Part shown: positions 25,699 to 35,060 of the stretch, piece by piece | How the letters are laid out: each line of letters opens with the position of its first letter | How positions within the stretch are numbered: the first letter of the stretch is position 1 | Origin: Halobacteriales archaeon | GTDB lineage: Archaea > Halobacteriota > Halobacteria > Halobacteriales > SKNY01 | Reading direction: 5' to 3' | DNA: 45,033 bases | NCBI GenBank assembly: GCA_007118975.1 | Contig: SKQO01000092.1 | Location: 1-45,033, forward strand | Notes under the pieces: generated by a model | Databases searched by the model: none | What the model was told of the DNA's origin: nothing | Seen by the model: only the letters and a program-made list of their open reading frames with translations | Program-made: the position numbers and the translations under genes

Positions 25699-27474
25699 TT
25701 AAGTAATCGGCGTGATGTTCTGGTTTATCCGGAACATGTTACCCGGATCGTATTCAGACTTCAGTTCGACCAACTGCTCGTGGACCTCGGCCCCGTGACC
25801 GGCGCGAACCAACGCTTCTCCCTCCTCACCAAAACCGGGGAAATTCAGGTACAACCCGCCATCCGAGAACTGATGCAATTCCGCCCAGACCTCCCGGGTC
25901 CACGCAATATTCTTCTCGGTCTCCTAGATATCCGACCAGGTCGAATCGATGCTCACTAGAAAGCTCGTCTCCCGCGGTCCGTATGCCGTTTCGGTCGCCC
26001 CGATCTGGTTCATTGCCCCGCCGTGATACCAGACCGGAATCAGCGTTTTCGAGGAGGGACGATCCTCAGCGATAGCGACGAGTGCATCGATGGCCTCGGC
26101 GTCGAGTCGATCGACATCGAGCGAGTTCCAGTAGGAGCATCACTCTCCTTCGGGGAAGAAGGGATCGTAGAGTTGTTGTACCTCCGTGAACGGTGCTGGA
26201 CCACTCAGATCGACGAGTGGTTCGTCAAGTTCACGAAGCGATGCCAGGGCTTGTCGCCCCTTCTCGACAGGCCCACAGTGTGTGGCGACGATCGGCTCAC
26301 CATGGATGGCTTCCGGGAAGTCCGGGAAAGCGGGGATCGACCAGAAGACCGCCTGGGATGAAATTTCGTTCGGGGCGGTCTTCATAAACTCCCGCCATGC
26401 GGGGAGGATCTTCGGTGCTGTATCGAGCGGGTACAGTGCCTCGACGAACATCACCTCCGGGTCGACCGGATGGAGCCGGTATTCGAATGACGTGACCACA
26501 CCGAAATTTCCGCTGCCACCTCTGATCCCCCAGAAGAGATCTGGATGTTCGTATTCACTTACAGTGAGAAAGTCACCATCGGCTGTCACGAGATCGACTG
26601 AGACAAGATTGTCAATGGTCATCCCGTATGTACAGCGTAGCCAGCCGACACCACCACCAAGGGTAAGTCCGGCGATTCCCGTCGTCGAAACCACACCACC
26701 TGGCGTCCCCAGACCGTATCGCTGTGTTTCCCAGTCAAGGTCAGCCCACTGGGCGGTTCCTTCCGCTCGAGCCGTTTGCGCATCGAGATCCACCCGAATT
26801 CCGTTCATCTCGGAGAGGTCGATGACGAGGCCGCCGTTACAAACCGCTGACCCAGCTACGTTGTGGCCGCCACCTCGGACCGACACAAGCATGTCCATCT
26901 CTCGAACGAAGTTCACCGTATCCATGACGTCCGCGACGCCGGCAGACTTGGCGATCAGGGCGGGATATCTGTCGATGACGCCATTCCAGACGGCCCGCGC
27001 ATCGTCGTAGTCGGGATCCCCTGGGCGAATCACCCTTCCGTGGAACCCTTCGACGAAGGCCTCAAGTGAGGTGTCCTCAACCAGCGTCCCGAACCACTCC
27101 ACGTTTTGGTCGTCCTCAACCTGCATGACCTCAATCCCTGTGAACGTCAGTTCATCGCCCTCATTCTTAGGATCGCCCGGTCCAGCTAACGCACTGCAGT
27201 AGAGCGCCACCGCCCCGTTTACGGCCGTCACCTCATCGATTCTCAGGTCTAAATCCGGATAGGTATCGGTACGCCGAGCGATGTACGATGTATACCCATC
27301 AGGACCGGTAACGGGTGTCGGGTTCGTAGCGTCATGGACCACCACGTCCGGCGCACAAAGATCGTGGATTCGCTCAAGTTCGCTGTCGATCCAGGCCGCC
27401 TCCATGAGTGGTCGGCATCGTGTGGTCTTGTTACCAGAGCGATTGGATTCGGCCACGAATCGAGACACGGTCAT
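25699..27474 (-). pseudogene. SnoaL-like domain fused to FAD-linked oxidase (berberine-bridge type), two internal stops
   Basis: One frame of 592 codons from 27474 to the TAA at 25699, broken only by TGA at 26140-26142 (codon 445) and TAG at 25924-25926 (codon 517). Residues ~20-145 are an NTF2/SnoaL domain (VVVHDATNPTPVTGPDGYTS). Then comes an FAD-binding domain with the flavin-attachment motif VSVRGGGHNVAGSAVCNGGL, GLTLGGGVGW and LFWGIRGGSGNFGVVTSFEY. The berberine-bridge C-terminus reads SEYDPGNMFRINQN. The absence of any frameshift suggests very recent death or base-call errors. If expressed, the truncated 444-residue product would lack the substrate-domain C-terminus. It is divergent from the FilR1-type regulator. 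Confidence 0.8.
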
Positions 27475-27547
27475 TGTACCCCTGTGTGCTCCGTGTGAGA
27501 TTGTCTCGGATAATGAATTGCTTTCAAAAATCTCACCCTGGGAGACG

Positions 27548-27559
27548 AGATTAAATAGC
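27548..27559 (+). promoter_or_regulatory. TATA box of the FilR1-type regulator
   Basis: AGATTAAATAGC is centred about 25 bases before the ATG at 27579. It supports a leaderless start there. The 104-base gap to the divergent oxidase gene suggests shared control. Confidence 0.45.
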
Positions 27560-27578
27560 GTTGATACGAAGTGTGCGC

Positions 27579-28409
27579 ATGACTGTCATGGGTGACACTC
27601 GATCCACCGACTTGTTGATCGATCTACTGAGCCGAGCACCACTCCTCCAGAAGCTCCAAGGCGAATCGTTCACTCGGCGGGAAATGCAGGACCGACTGGA
27701 TATTTCGAGAGCCACCTGTTACTGATACTGTCGTCTTCTCGAAGATTTAGAAATCATCGAGAAATCAGACAGTAGGTATCGGCTCACTGATTCGGGGAAG
27801 CTACACACTGCCATTCTGATTCGATTCGAACGCGAAGCCGTCACGACACTTGAACTCGGCCCCGTAATGAAGGCCGTTCAAGATGTTCCTGTGGATCTCG
27901 AACTTGAGGCATTTTCGGATGCCGTGGTCACGAGTGCCGAACACGGTGATTCCTACGGACCGGTGGCGCGATTCGTCTCGCTCGTCGAGGAGACGGACTC
28001 ACTTCGCGGGTTCGACATGGATATCATCGCTCCCCTCTATCTGGACGAAATTCAACAACGGATAGTCAACGGGATGGAAACGGAGGAAATCGCTGTTGCC
28101 GATGTTACCAGAAACATCCTTGACAGTCATCCAGAGAAGTGTTTTAACGCGTGTTCGAGCGGGAAGCTCACTGTCAAACTGCAGGATGATCTCCCGTTCG
28201 GACTCGCCATCTTCGATCATCCGGTGGGGATCGGTGTCTGCGAACCAGGTACCAGGTTCCTCCGCACCTTCGCCGATACGGATTCCCGGGAGGTCCGAGA
28301 ATGGGCTGAAGCGGTCTACGACTTGTATGACGCCGAAGCTACGCTGATGGAGGAATTCACGTCGCAAGAGTTTACTCGAGCGATGGAAAGCGACACCAAA
28401 CCGAAGTGA
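27579..28409 (+). pseudogene. Helix-turn-helix regulator with FilR1 (DUF1724) domain, one internal stop
   Basis: A 277-codon frame interrupted once, by TGA at 27723-27725 inside the DNA-recognition helix (DISRATCY-stop-YCRLLEDLE). Arginine fits that position, so CGA-to-TGA is the simplest change. Before it is a winged-helix N-terminus (SFTRREMQDRLDISRATCY). After it the ligand domain is intact: VARFVSLVEETDSLRGFDMD, NILDSHPEKCFNACSSGKL, DDLPFGLAIFDHPVGIGVCE and TRFLRTFADTDSREVREWAE, as in the FilR1 middle domain. Internal initiation near 27867 could yield a ~180-residue product without the DNA-binding half. It is divergent from the oxidase it probably controlled. Confidence 0.75.
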
Positions 28410-28577
28410 GCAACTATCAACAGTCCGAGTGCGGAACCGGACAGATTCAAGGCGCGTAATCCATCATTGCTGGACTACCCTCCTCCCGGCTATGGTTGAT
28501 TCCACGCCCCGTGCTCGCATTGCCACCCGGTACAAACCTTGCAAGTACTTTCCGTTATAGAAAGTGCGAGGCGAAAA

Positions 28578-28597
28578 CCCACCGCTGGAGCGGTGGG
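28578..28597. repeat. Perfect 9-bp hairpin (IS200/IS605-type end signature)
   Basis: CCCACCGCT-GG-AGCGGTGGG: two 9-base complementary arms with a 2-base loop, followed by TAGCTCAACA. From memory, 'cccaccgct...agcggtgggta' hairpins are a recurring feature beside TnpB-type elements in haloarchaea. No transposase gene is present, so this is at most a remnant. Confidence 0.4.
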
Positions 28598-28884
28598 TAG
28601 CTCAACAAGAATTGGGATAATACTGCAGCCTACCGATGGCCAATAATCCTGAATTGCACGATCAGTATGTTCTCCGATGACGCCACGTTTGCATCCTGCA
28701 CGCATAATGTGTGTTCATCTCAACGACGTCGATTGTTTCACAACGACACCCGCTCATATAAGATCACTCGCCGTGCTAGGTAACGTTCGTACATCGCACA
28801 CGTCTATTGTCTATTGGTGATATTTACACGGGTTTGTTCTAGTATTTGTGTTTTCGTTCGGATATTCTTCAAAATCAGAAGAAA

Positions 28885-28898
28885 TCTATATATTATAA
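28885..28898 (+). promoter_or_regulatory. TATA box of the alpha/beta hydrolase gene
   Basis: TCTATATATTATAA is centred about 25 bases before the ATG at 28916 and only 19 before the ATG at 28910. It therefore favours 28916 as the start of a leaderless message. Confidence 0.5.
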
Positions 28899-28915
28899 TC
28901 CATCGTTAGATGCTC

Positions 28916-29758
28916 ATGGCCTACATTGCGACACCGGACGGTGTACCGCTTTACTATAACGAACGTGGGGCGGGCGAATCAATCGTCCTTATCCACGGCT
29001 GGACGTGTGATTCTGACTACTGGTGGCAGAAGAACGTCGACGCACTCGCCGAGGACCACCACGTGGTCACGTACGACCTTCGTGGTCACGGGCTTTCCGG
29101 AAAGACCGAAGACGGCCACTCTCTCTCCGGGTATGCGGAGGATTTCGAATTCCTCGCGGAATCGCTGAACCTCGAAGGAATCACGCTGGTCGGTTGGTCG
29201 ATGGGAGTGCCAATCATACTAAATTACTTGGAGCGGTTCGGTGACGAACGAGTACGAGCGATAGGCCTCATCGATCAAACCCCGAAGTTCTACACCGATG
29301 ACGACTGGGAGTTCGGGCTGTTGGGAGAATTCTCTGAAGAGGGTCTCACCGAGCTTGTCGAGGGTCTCAAGGCGGATCGTCCAGCAGCAGCGAAGCCGAT
29401 TATCCAGGCGTTCTTTGCCGAACCTCGCTCGGAGGAGCGACTTGCCGAGATGTACGCCCGGACGACGCTAACGCCGACGTTGGTCGCAACGGCCATGCTG
29501 AACGACATGGTCCCGAGGGACTACCGGAGACAACTTCCGGAGATCGGTGTTCCGACACTCCTCCTCTACGGGGAGCAGAGTGCGGTCTTCCCCGGCCCAC
29601 TGGGTGAATGGATGCACGAACAGATTCCGAACTCCGAGTTAGTGGTGTTTCCCGAGAGCGGCCACAGTCCGTTCTGGGAGGAACCGGAGAAGTTCAACGT
29701 CGAAATTGCCGACTTCGTGAGGCGCGTCACGGATCCGGAATTCGCGTTGGCAGACTGA
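28916..29758 (+). CDS. Alpha/beta-fold hydrolase
   Basis: A 280-residue hydrolase. The oxyanion-hole segment IVLIHGWTCDSDYW is followed by the nucleophile elbow VGWSMGVPI (Ser95) and the catalytic histidine in VVFPESGHSPFW (His250). The acid residue, usually after LLLYGE, is not obvious there (LLYGEQSAVFPG); the Glu may serve. Helical cap residues lie between about 125 and 200. No signal peptide is present, so it is cytoplasmic. The family includes esterases, haloperoxidase-like enzymes and lactonases; the substrate is not predictable. Hairpins resembling IS ends flank the gene, which suggests it may have travelled with such an element. Confidence 0.87.
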   Translation: MAYIATPDGVPLYYNERGAGESIVLIHGWTCDSDYWWQKNVDALAEDHHVVTYDLRGHGLSGKTEDGHSLSGYAEDFEFLAESLNLEGITLVGWSMGVPIILNYLERFGDERVRAIGLIDQTPKFYTDDDWEFGLLGEFSEEGLTELVEGLKADRPAAAKPIIQAFFAEPRSEERLAEMYARTTLTPTLVATAMLNDMVPRDYRRQLPEIGVPTLLLYGEQSAVFPGPLGEWMHEQIPNSELVVFPESGHSPFWEEPEKFNVEIADFVRRVTDPEFALAD

Positions 29759-29762
29759 GTTT

Positions 29763-29890
29763 CTTGACATCCCCTCGCCCCGGAGGGCGAGGCTTGCGCT
29801 CGCAACTAACAGGCGGTCGAGGCGAATTCCACGGGGCGTGACCCCGAGGCAGTCCACGTCACTGCCACCGAGAAAATCCGCGAATAATCG
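29763..29890. mobile_element. IS200/IS605- or IS1341-type element remnant (end only)
   Basis: Five bases after the hydrolase stop comes TTCTTGACATCCCCTCGCCC, then an 8-base hairpin (CCTCGCCC-CGGA-GGGCGAGG, 29773-29792). 'TTCTTGACATCC' followed by a GC-rich hairpin is what I remember at ends of haloarchaeal TnpB-type elements. A short frame then reads RDPEAVHVTATEKIRE-stop, reminiscent of a TnpB C-terminus. No complete tnpA or tnpB is present. The assignment is from memory of such ends, not a comparison. Confidence 0.35.
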
Positions 29891-29907
29891 TCTTAATGAT
29901 CGTGTTG

Positions 29908-29919
29908 TTTTATTATATA
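29908..29919 (+). promoter_or_regulatory. TATA box of the DUF1508-repeat membrane protein
   Basis: TTTTATTATATA is centred about 30 bases before the ATG at 29944. It supports that ATG rather than the in-frame ATG at 29896. Confidence 0.45.
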
Positions 29920-29943
29920 GGAAACGGTCCTCTGTGTATACTT

Positions 29944-32744
29944 ATGTCAAACGAGGAGCTTCACGGGCGCTGGTTGCTTCAGTTGTATTACCGATACGTG
30001 GGTGAACCCGAGCGCATGCGGGATGTGTATGGATACTGGTTGTTTCTGTTCGGATGTTTGTGTGGGCTTGCCGGGATCATGGCTTACCTGGTTGAGCAGG
30101 CCGTGGTGCCCGGAGATCTGGTGGTCCGACAAGCCGCGATTGTCTCAGCCGCGACGGGCCTGGCAGTGGCGCTGTTCGGGATCGTGGTCCTGCTCCCCGT
30201 GCGTCGGAAGGGAATTCTCGCGAGTCTCGTAGGGGTGCTCGTCGCGTTCGTCGGGATCGGACTCTTTTGGACGGTTTACCCGCATGCGTGGTACGTCGGA
30301 CCCGATTACAGTGCGGAGATCATCGCAGTCTATGGATCGGGGATTACGATCGTTGCTGTCGTCGCCGTTCTCGTGCCGATCATTACCGGGGAAAAAGGGC
30401 TGTTCGTGGAACCAGAATTGGGTATCGGCGGTGACGAACCACCAATACTTCTCGGTGAGGCCACCAGAGACGCCTTTTTTGCAATCTTCGAAACGCCCTC
30501 GAAGGAGTGGACCTGGCGAATGATTCAGCGAGAGGCGATCGCCGAGGGGGGACGGTCACCCGGGACGATACCGATGCCCGTCTCCTGGTCGAAGACGTCC
30601 GTGAGACCATCGGTGCTGCCGGTTTGCTCGATCTCACGACTTCTTCGTTTCGACTGTACCAGACTACCGACGGAGCGTGGCGCTGGTCGCTCGTCCGCCA
30701 GGACGGTAGCGTGGTCGCCCAGAGCGATGGGACTGCTCCGAGCCGTGACGATATCGAATCGACCGTAACCTTTCTCAGCGAACAACTCCCCACCGCGGAG
30801 ACGATGGAGATCCACGGTGCCGCCTTCGATATCTATCGAGATGACGCGGATCGCTGGCGCTGGCGGCTGATTGACGATCAACGTCGCCAACTCGCTCAGT
30901 CTGGAGGGAGCGTTCACACCGAAAACGAGGCCGTGATGGCGACGAATACGTTCTCGGATCGGTTCGTCGATGCACGCGTACTCGTCCTGGAATCCATTGG
31001 TATCGAGCTGTTTGAGGCCGGGCCGGGCTGGCGATGGCGAATCGTCAGTCCGACGGATGAAACGATTGTCACGAGCACCGGAACCTTCGCAGATCGAGCA
31101 GCTGCGGAAACGGCGGCACAGGCAGCGGCGGACGGTGTAGTTGGTGCACCCGTCCTTACCTATGGTCGGGCGGGCTTCGAGATCGTCCCAACGGATGAGG
31201 GTTGGAGCTGGCGGCTGCGGGCGGAGACCGACGAACTCATCGCTACCCACGAGGGGGCGGATCTCGACGAAGCTGCGATCGGCGACCGGGCGGCACGGAC
31301 GCGGGCGGTGTTGGAGGACGCGGTCATCGTCGAATACGACGACGTGGACTGCGAAGTGTATCCCGCTGACGATGATGACTGGCGGTGGCGCTTGGTTTCC
31401 GATGAGCGAGAATTGTTGGCCGAAAGTGGCGAGGCATTCAACGACGAAGCCGCAGCCAGAAATGGTGCAGAATCAGTGAAGGAATCGATTCTCGCCGCGG
31501 ACCTCATCGAATTCGAGGAAGCCGCCTTCCAGCAGTACGAAATCGACGAACAGTGGCGTTGGCGGTTAATCGACGCCGAAGGGCAAGTGCTCGCTGATAG
31601 TGGCGAGGAATACGGTTCAAAGGAGGCGGTTCGGGACGGGATGACCACGCTGAAAGAGCACGCACCCGACGCGGACGTCCTCGAAATTGACGCGGCGGCG
31701 TTCGAGATTTATCGGAATGAGGACGGTCAATACACGTGGCGGCTCATCGACGAGGGCGGCGCGCTCATCGCCCACGAAGCCGGTGGACATGACACGCGAG
31801 CGGGAGCTCGCGATGCGGTGGCGTCCCTGACTGCTGCCGTCGAAGCCACGCAGGTGCGAACGATGGACGAGGCCGTGTTCCAGCTCGTCAACGCCGGTGA
31901 GGAGTGGACAGTACGCCTGATCGACGTGGACGGGACCGTCTTGGGAACAACCGTTGATGGTGAAACGACCCGCGATGGTGCCCGCGAACGAATCGAACGG
32001 TTCCGTGCGGAAGGGACATCCGCATCGATCGATCGGTTTGGACCCGTGACAGTCAAGCGACGAAACGGTGGAAGCTGGCAGTTCGAGCTGATCGAGCCGG
32101 ACCGCACTGTGGTTGCGAGCGGTGAGCAGCGGTACGATTCGGCCGAGGCGACGGAGACGGATATCGAACTGCTCACCGAACACGCCAGCCAAGCACCGAT
32201 GTTCACCGTCGACGAAGGAATTGTTTGGGCGAGTCCCGATCCAGTCGACGGCACGTGGCGGTGGCAACTGGTGGGTCGGGACCGGGAGATTCTCGGGGTG
32301 GCCGCTCGATCCACCGAAGACCTTGACTCGCTTTTCGAGGCTGTAGAAACGATCAAGAGCCGGGTGCAGGCGGCCAGCCAGTTTGAGATCGAAACGTTGG
32401 CACTTGAGATCGCTGGCGATGACGGCGGGTGGTACTGGCGGGCCCTAGATTCGGATGAAGCGATCCTGGCAGTGGCTCCCGGCACTCACGAACACCGCGA
32501 TGACGTGACGGTGGCGATGGATCGAGCCCGTGAAGCCGCCATCGATGCGAGCATTTTGGAGATCGATGATCCGGCGTTCGAATTCCACGAGCGCGACGAT
32601 GGCTGGGTCTGGCGACTGCTCGACGCGACCGGTACACCTCTCTCGGAAAGTGTCGAGCCCCACCCGACACGCCAGGAGGCCCGCGAGGAGATGCTCGCGG
32701 CGAAGGAACACGGCCCAGACGGGGAGATGGTAGTCACCTGGTAA
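29944..32744 (+). pseudogene. Membrane protein with twelve DUF1508/YegP-like repeats, split by a frameshift in a G run
   Basis: From 29944 (MSNEELHGRWLLQLYYRYVG) four membrane segments span roughly residues 35-175, including GILASLVGVLVAFVGIGLFW. A cytoplasmic stretch ends ETPSKEWTWRMIQREAIAEGG. At 30546-30551 (six G) the frame must shift; one extra G would join it to TVTRDDTDARLLVEDVRETI and the rest, to the stop at 32744. The C-terminal ~730 residues are twelve ~57-residue repeats of the type FxIYRxxDxxWRWRLIDxxG, as in FDIYRDDADRWRWRLIDDQR, FQQYEIDEQWRWRLIDAEGQ and FEIYRNEDGQYTWRLIDEGG. Such fusions occur in haloarchaea; function is unknown. It may be a true pseudogene, a sequencing indel or slippage. 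Both halves have clean coding composition, so death, if real, is recent. Confidence 0.8.
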
Positions 32745-33572
32745 GTGCGCCCAATCTTTCCTGGAACATTCTCGCTGGGTTTGTCCTCACGTCGGAGAGA
32801 CCCAATACTGCTCGCCGGCAGGAACGAGCGCGTCGACGTCAGCCCATTTGGCCAAACAGGTGGCGTCACAGCGTGCCCCTGGGCGCATTGTTGTCCTCTA
32901 TACTCGTCGATAGCGGGTTACGTCCGTGGAGTAGGTTCCATGGATGCGTACATCCTGGCGTTGGGCGTGCAACGGGGAACACACGATGACCGAGTTGTGC
33001 TCTGCTGCGAGAAAGGTGGTGAGTTAGGGACGCGACCGACGCGTTTCGCAAATCTCGAACGACTGACCCAATGTCATTATGTTGTCGTATGAAGTTGATG
33101 AAACGGAGGCCAGCTGACGACCAAGGTGTCCGATCGAGTAGCTCACGCAGGCCTTTGAATCGACATGGCCTCGACACAGTTATCGTTCTCCAACCGACCG
33201 ACAAGGCGGGTGGTGGGGCATCACGATTCAATGCCTCGACCGGATGTGAAAGTCCCCGTTGCGAGAGTTGCCAGCCGGGGGACTGTCACCTAGTGTTGGA
33301 CAGAGATGATCTTCCAAGCAATGATCGATGCTCGGACAGGCAGGGTGTTCGGCTGCGCCTTGAAGATCCGCAGGTGTGAACAGATGCAACAGTCCTCGCA
33401 CACCCCTCCAGCTAGAGATCTCGACTTGCATGATACATGTAATGAACGGCCACGCCACGAACCACGTCCTATCACAATCGCGAAATAATACCTTAGAAAT
33501 ATCTCAGAAAGATTTTGTGATCTCTCGAATTAGGTGATTGAATCGGCTGATGCTCACTACGGGGTCATCGGC
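32745..33572. other. Gene-poor stretch, about 830 bases
   Basis: No supported gene. The most structured part is around 33240-33290, where AGTCCCCG and CGGGGGACT can pair (one bulged G) around a loop containing GCGAGAGTTGCCAG. Short reading frames on both strands show no recognisable motifs. Confidence 0.45.
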
Positions 33573-34443
33573 TCACTCGGAAGGCAGAAACTGCGCCGGG
33601 AACACGCTCGTGCGTCGGCTCACACTCACTGCCACAAGCACTGCCAAGGCAGTGGCCAACACGCCTCCCTCAGGGGACACCTGAACGATGTTCCACCAGA
33701 ACTGTTCTCCCAGCAGCGGAGGTACCGACACGATGGGTGACCGTGTCGAGACCCAGATCAAGAGGATCTCGGAGAACACGGCGATGGCGGGTCCTCCCGT
33801 GACTGCTCTATCCCCTCCTCTCGGCGCCGGGCCAAGGAATCGCCTGCAGTTCCCAAGCCCACAACTATGAGGAGAAAGACGAGAGACCAGGTAGTTTCGA
33901 CAAGCATGACTGGCGGGTCCTGCAGGATGCGCCTGACCGGTTTCTCGGCCGACGCCGTTTCCAGCAGTGCTTCGTTCGCCGGAAAAGGACCGAGGGCGTC
34001 CCAGTGAGCGATCGGTCGCCCGAAGGTATCGAGATACTACAAGTGTCGGTCGCGTTTGAAGAAAATTGCTGGACACGGCCCATGATGGCTCGTGCCAGAG
34101 GTCCATCGGGCCGGATGAGGCGTCGATAGAGTTCGATGCCGATCACGGGTGCCACTGCGAGGGTCGCGCTGCCGAGGTGGCGACTGCCGCCCTGCATGTT
34201 TCGTATGGTCAGGAATAACCCTACGGCGATGAGCGAGGCGAGCACTGCTAGCCACACGACCTCTGCCCATTGGGGGAGGTACGGCATCGACCGATCGTGA
34301 CCTTGGAACAAACGATCGAAGATTGTGAGCGCGAGAAAGAGTGGCACTGTACCGCCAACCAATCCAAGGCCAGTGACCGTGGCTCGAGTGACACGCTTTC
34401 ACGGTGTGGCCCAGCCGGATGAGCGGACCCGATCTCGACGCAT
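33573..34443 (-). pseudogene. Multi-pass membrane protein, broken
   Basis: From the ATG at 34443 the frame reads MRRDRVRSSGWATP, a TGA where Trp or Arg fits, then KRVTRATVTGLGLVGGTVPL, FLALTIFDRLFQGHDRSMPY and hydrophobic VVWLAVLASLIAVGLFLTIR. Frameshifts near 34050 and 33790 carry it through ALGPFPANEALLETASAEKP, VETTWSLVFLLIVVGLGTAG and finally SPEGGVLATALAVLVAVSVS to a stop at 33573. At least four membrane segments can be counted. The layout suggests a haloarchaeal membrane protein of unknown function. One nonsense mutation and at least two frameshifts make it non-functional. Confidence 0.6.
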
Positions 34444-34670
34444 CACTGGTGGCTGCCGCGTCGCGCCAATAAAATCTCCCCTGCATGTCCTGACTCAGGG
34501 GTATCGTTCCTTCTGCACATTTCGGGCCTTACCAGAGCGAAAGAAGGGTGCAAACCAGTAATGTGCCCTGCGTAAGGATCCCTTCCTTCGTAACCGCCGG
34601 GCGCGGAGTATCACCATTTCCAAGTAGCGACCACACAATTATCCATCTCGCGCTCATACACCACCCGAGC

Positions 34671-35006
34671 ATGGCGGACACCAAACGAGGCCGCGAGAAA
34701 CAGGCCGCGAACCGGGAACGACGCCAACGGGAACGCGAACTAACCGAGGAGCTACAGCGGTGGGAGGAAGAAGAACCTCAGCCGGCGGACCTCGACATTG
34801 CACTCGAGGGTCTCGTCGACGAGATCGAAACACACGAGTATCCCGTAAGCACGAGCGAGCTCGTAGCAGAGTACGGTGACCACGAAGTGTTCACCCTCGA
34901 CGGATGGGAACCGCTCGAGGAGTTGTTGGCGGAAAGTGAAGACAAGACCCACCATGAACCGGCCGACGTGCGAAAGCAGGTAATCAAGGCGTTGGGAAGG
35001 ACCTGA
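34671..35006 (+). CDS. DUF5789 family protein
   Basis: A 111-residue acidic soluble protein. It begins MADTKRGREKQAANRERRQR with a charged helix, then has DIALEGLVDEIETHEYPVST, SELVAEYGDHEVFTLDGWEP and LEELLAESED. The YPVSTSELVAxYGDxEV block is what I know from DUF5789, small haloarchaeal proteins of unknown role. The frame is open to 34548, but an AT-rich CAATTATCC about 30 bases before 34671 supports this ATG. It is monocistronic. Confidence 0.8.
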   Translation: MADTKRGREKQAANRERRQRERELTEELQRWEEEEPQPADLDIALEGLVDEIETHEYPVSTSELVAEYGDHEVFTLDGWEPLEELLAESEDKTHHEPADVRKQVIKALGRT

Positions 35007-35060
35007 TCGACTGCGATCCGTTACCTCATTAGGGCGATACTCGATCCCATGGCTATCGGC

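Larger units (their letters stand above)
28410..28915. other. Gene-poor, AT-rich stretch with an IS-end-like hairpin and a promoter
   Basis: No gene recognised in about 500 bases. It contains the hairpin at 28578-28597 and ends in the TATA box of the hydrolase gene. Confidence 0.5.

Noticed and set aside
25699-28409. TGA/TAG/TAA codons inside otherwise open frames as possible selenocysteine, pyrrolysine or reassigned codons
   Set aside because: All three stop types occur internally, the residues expected there vary (Arg, Trp/Arg, acidic), the same codons end the intact ribosomal genes, and no insertion element is evident. Nonsense mutation or base error is simpler.
32866-33231. A 121-codon - strand frame in the gene desert
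   Set aside because: Its translation has no motif, no plausible promoter or homologue that I recognise, and overlaps other equally featureless frames.
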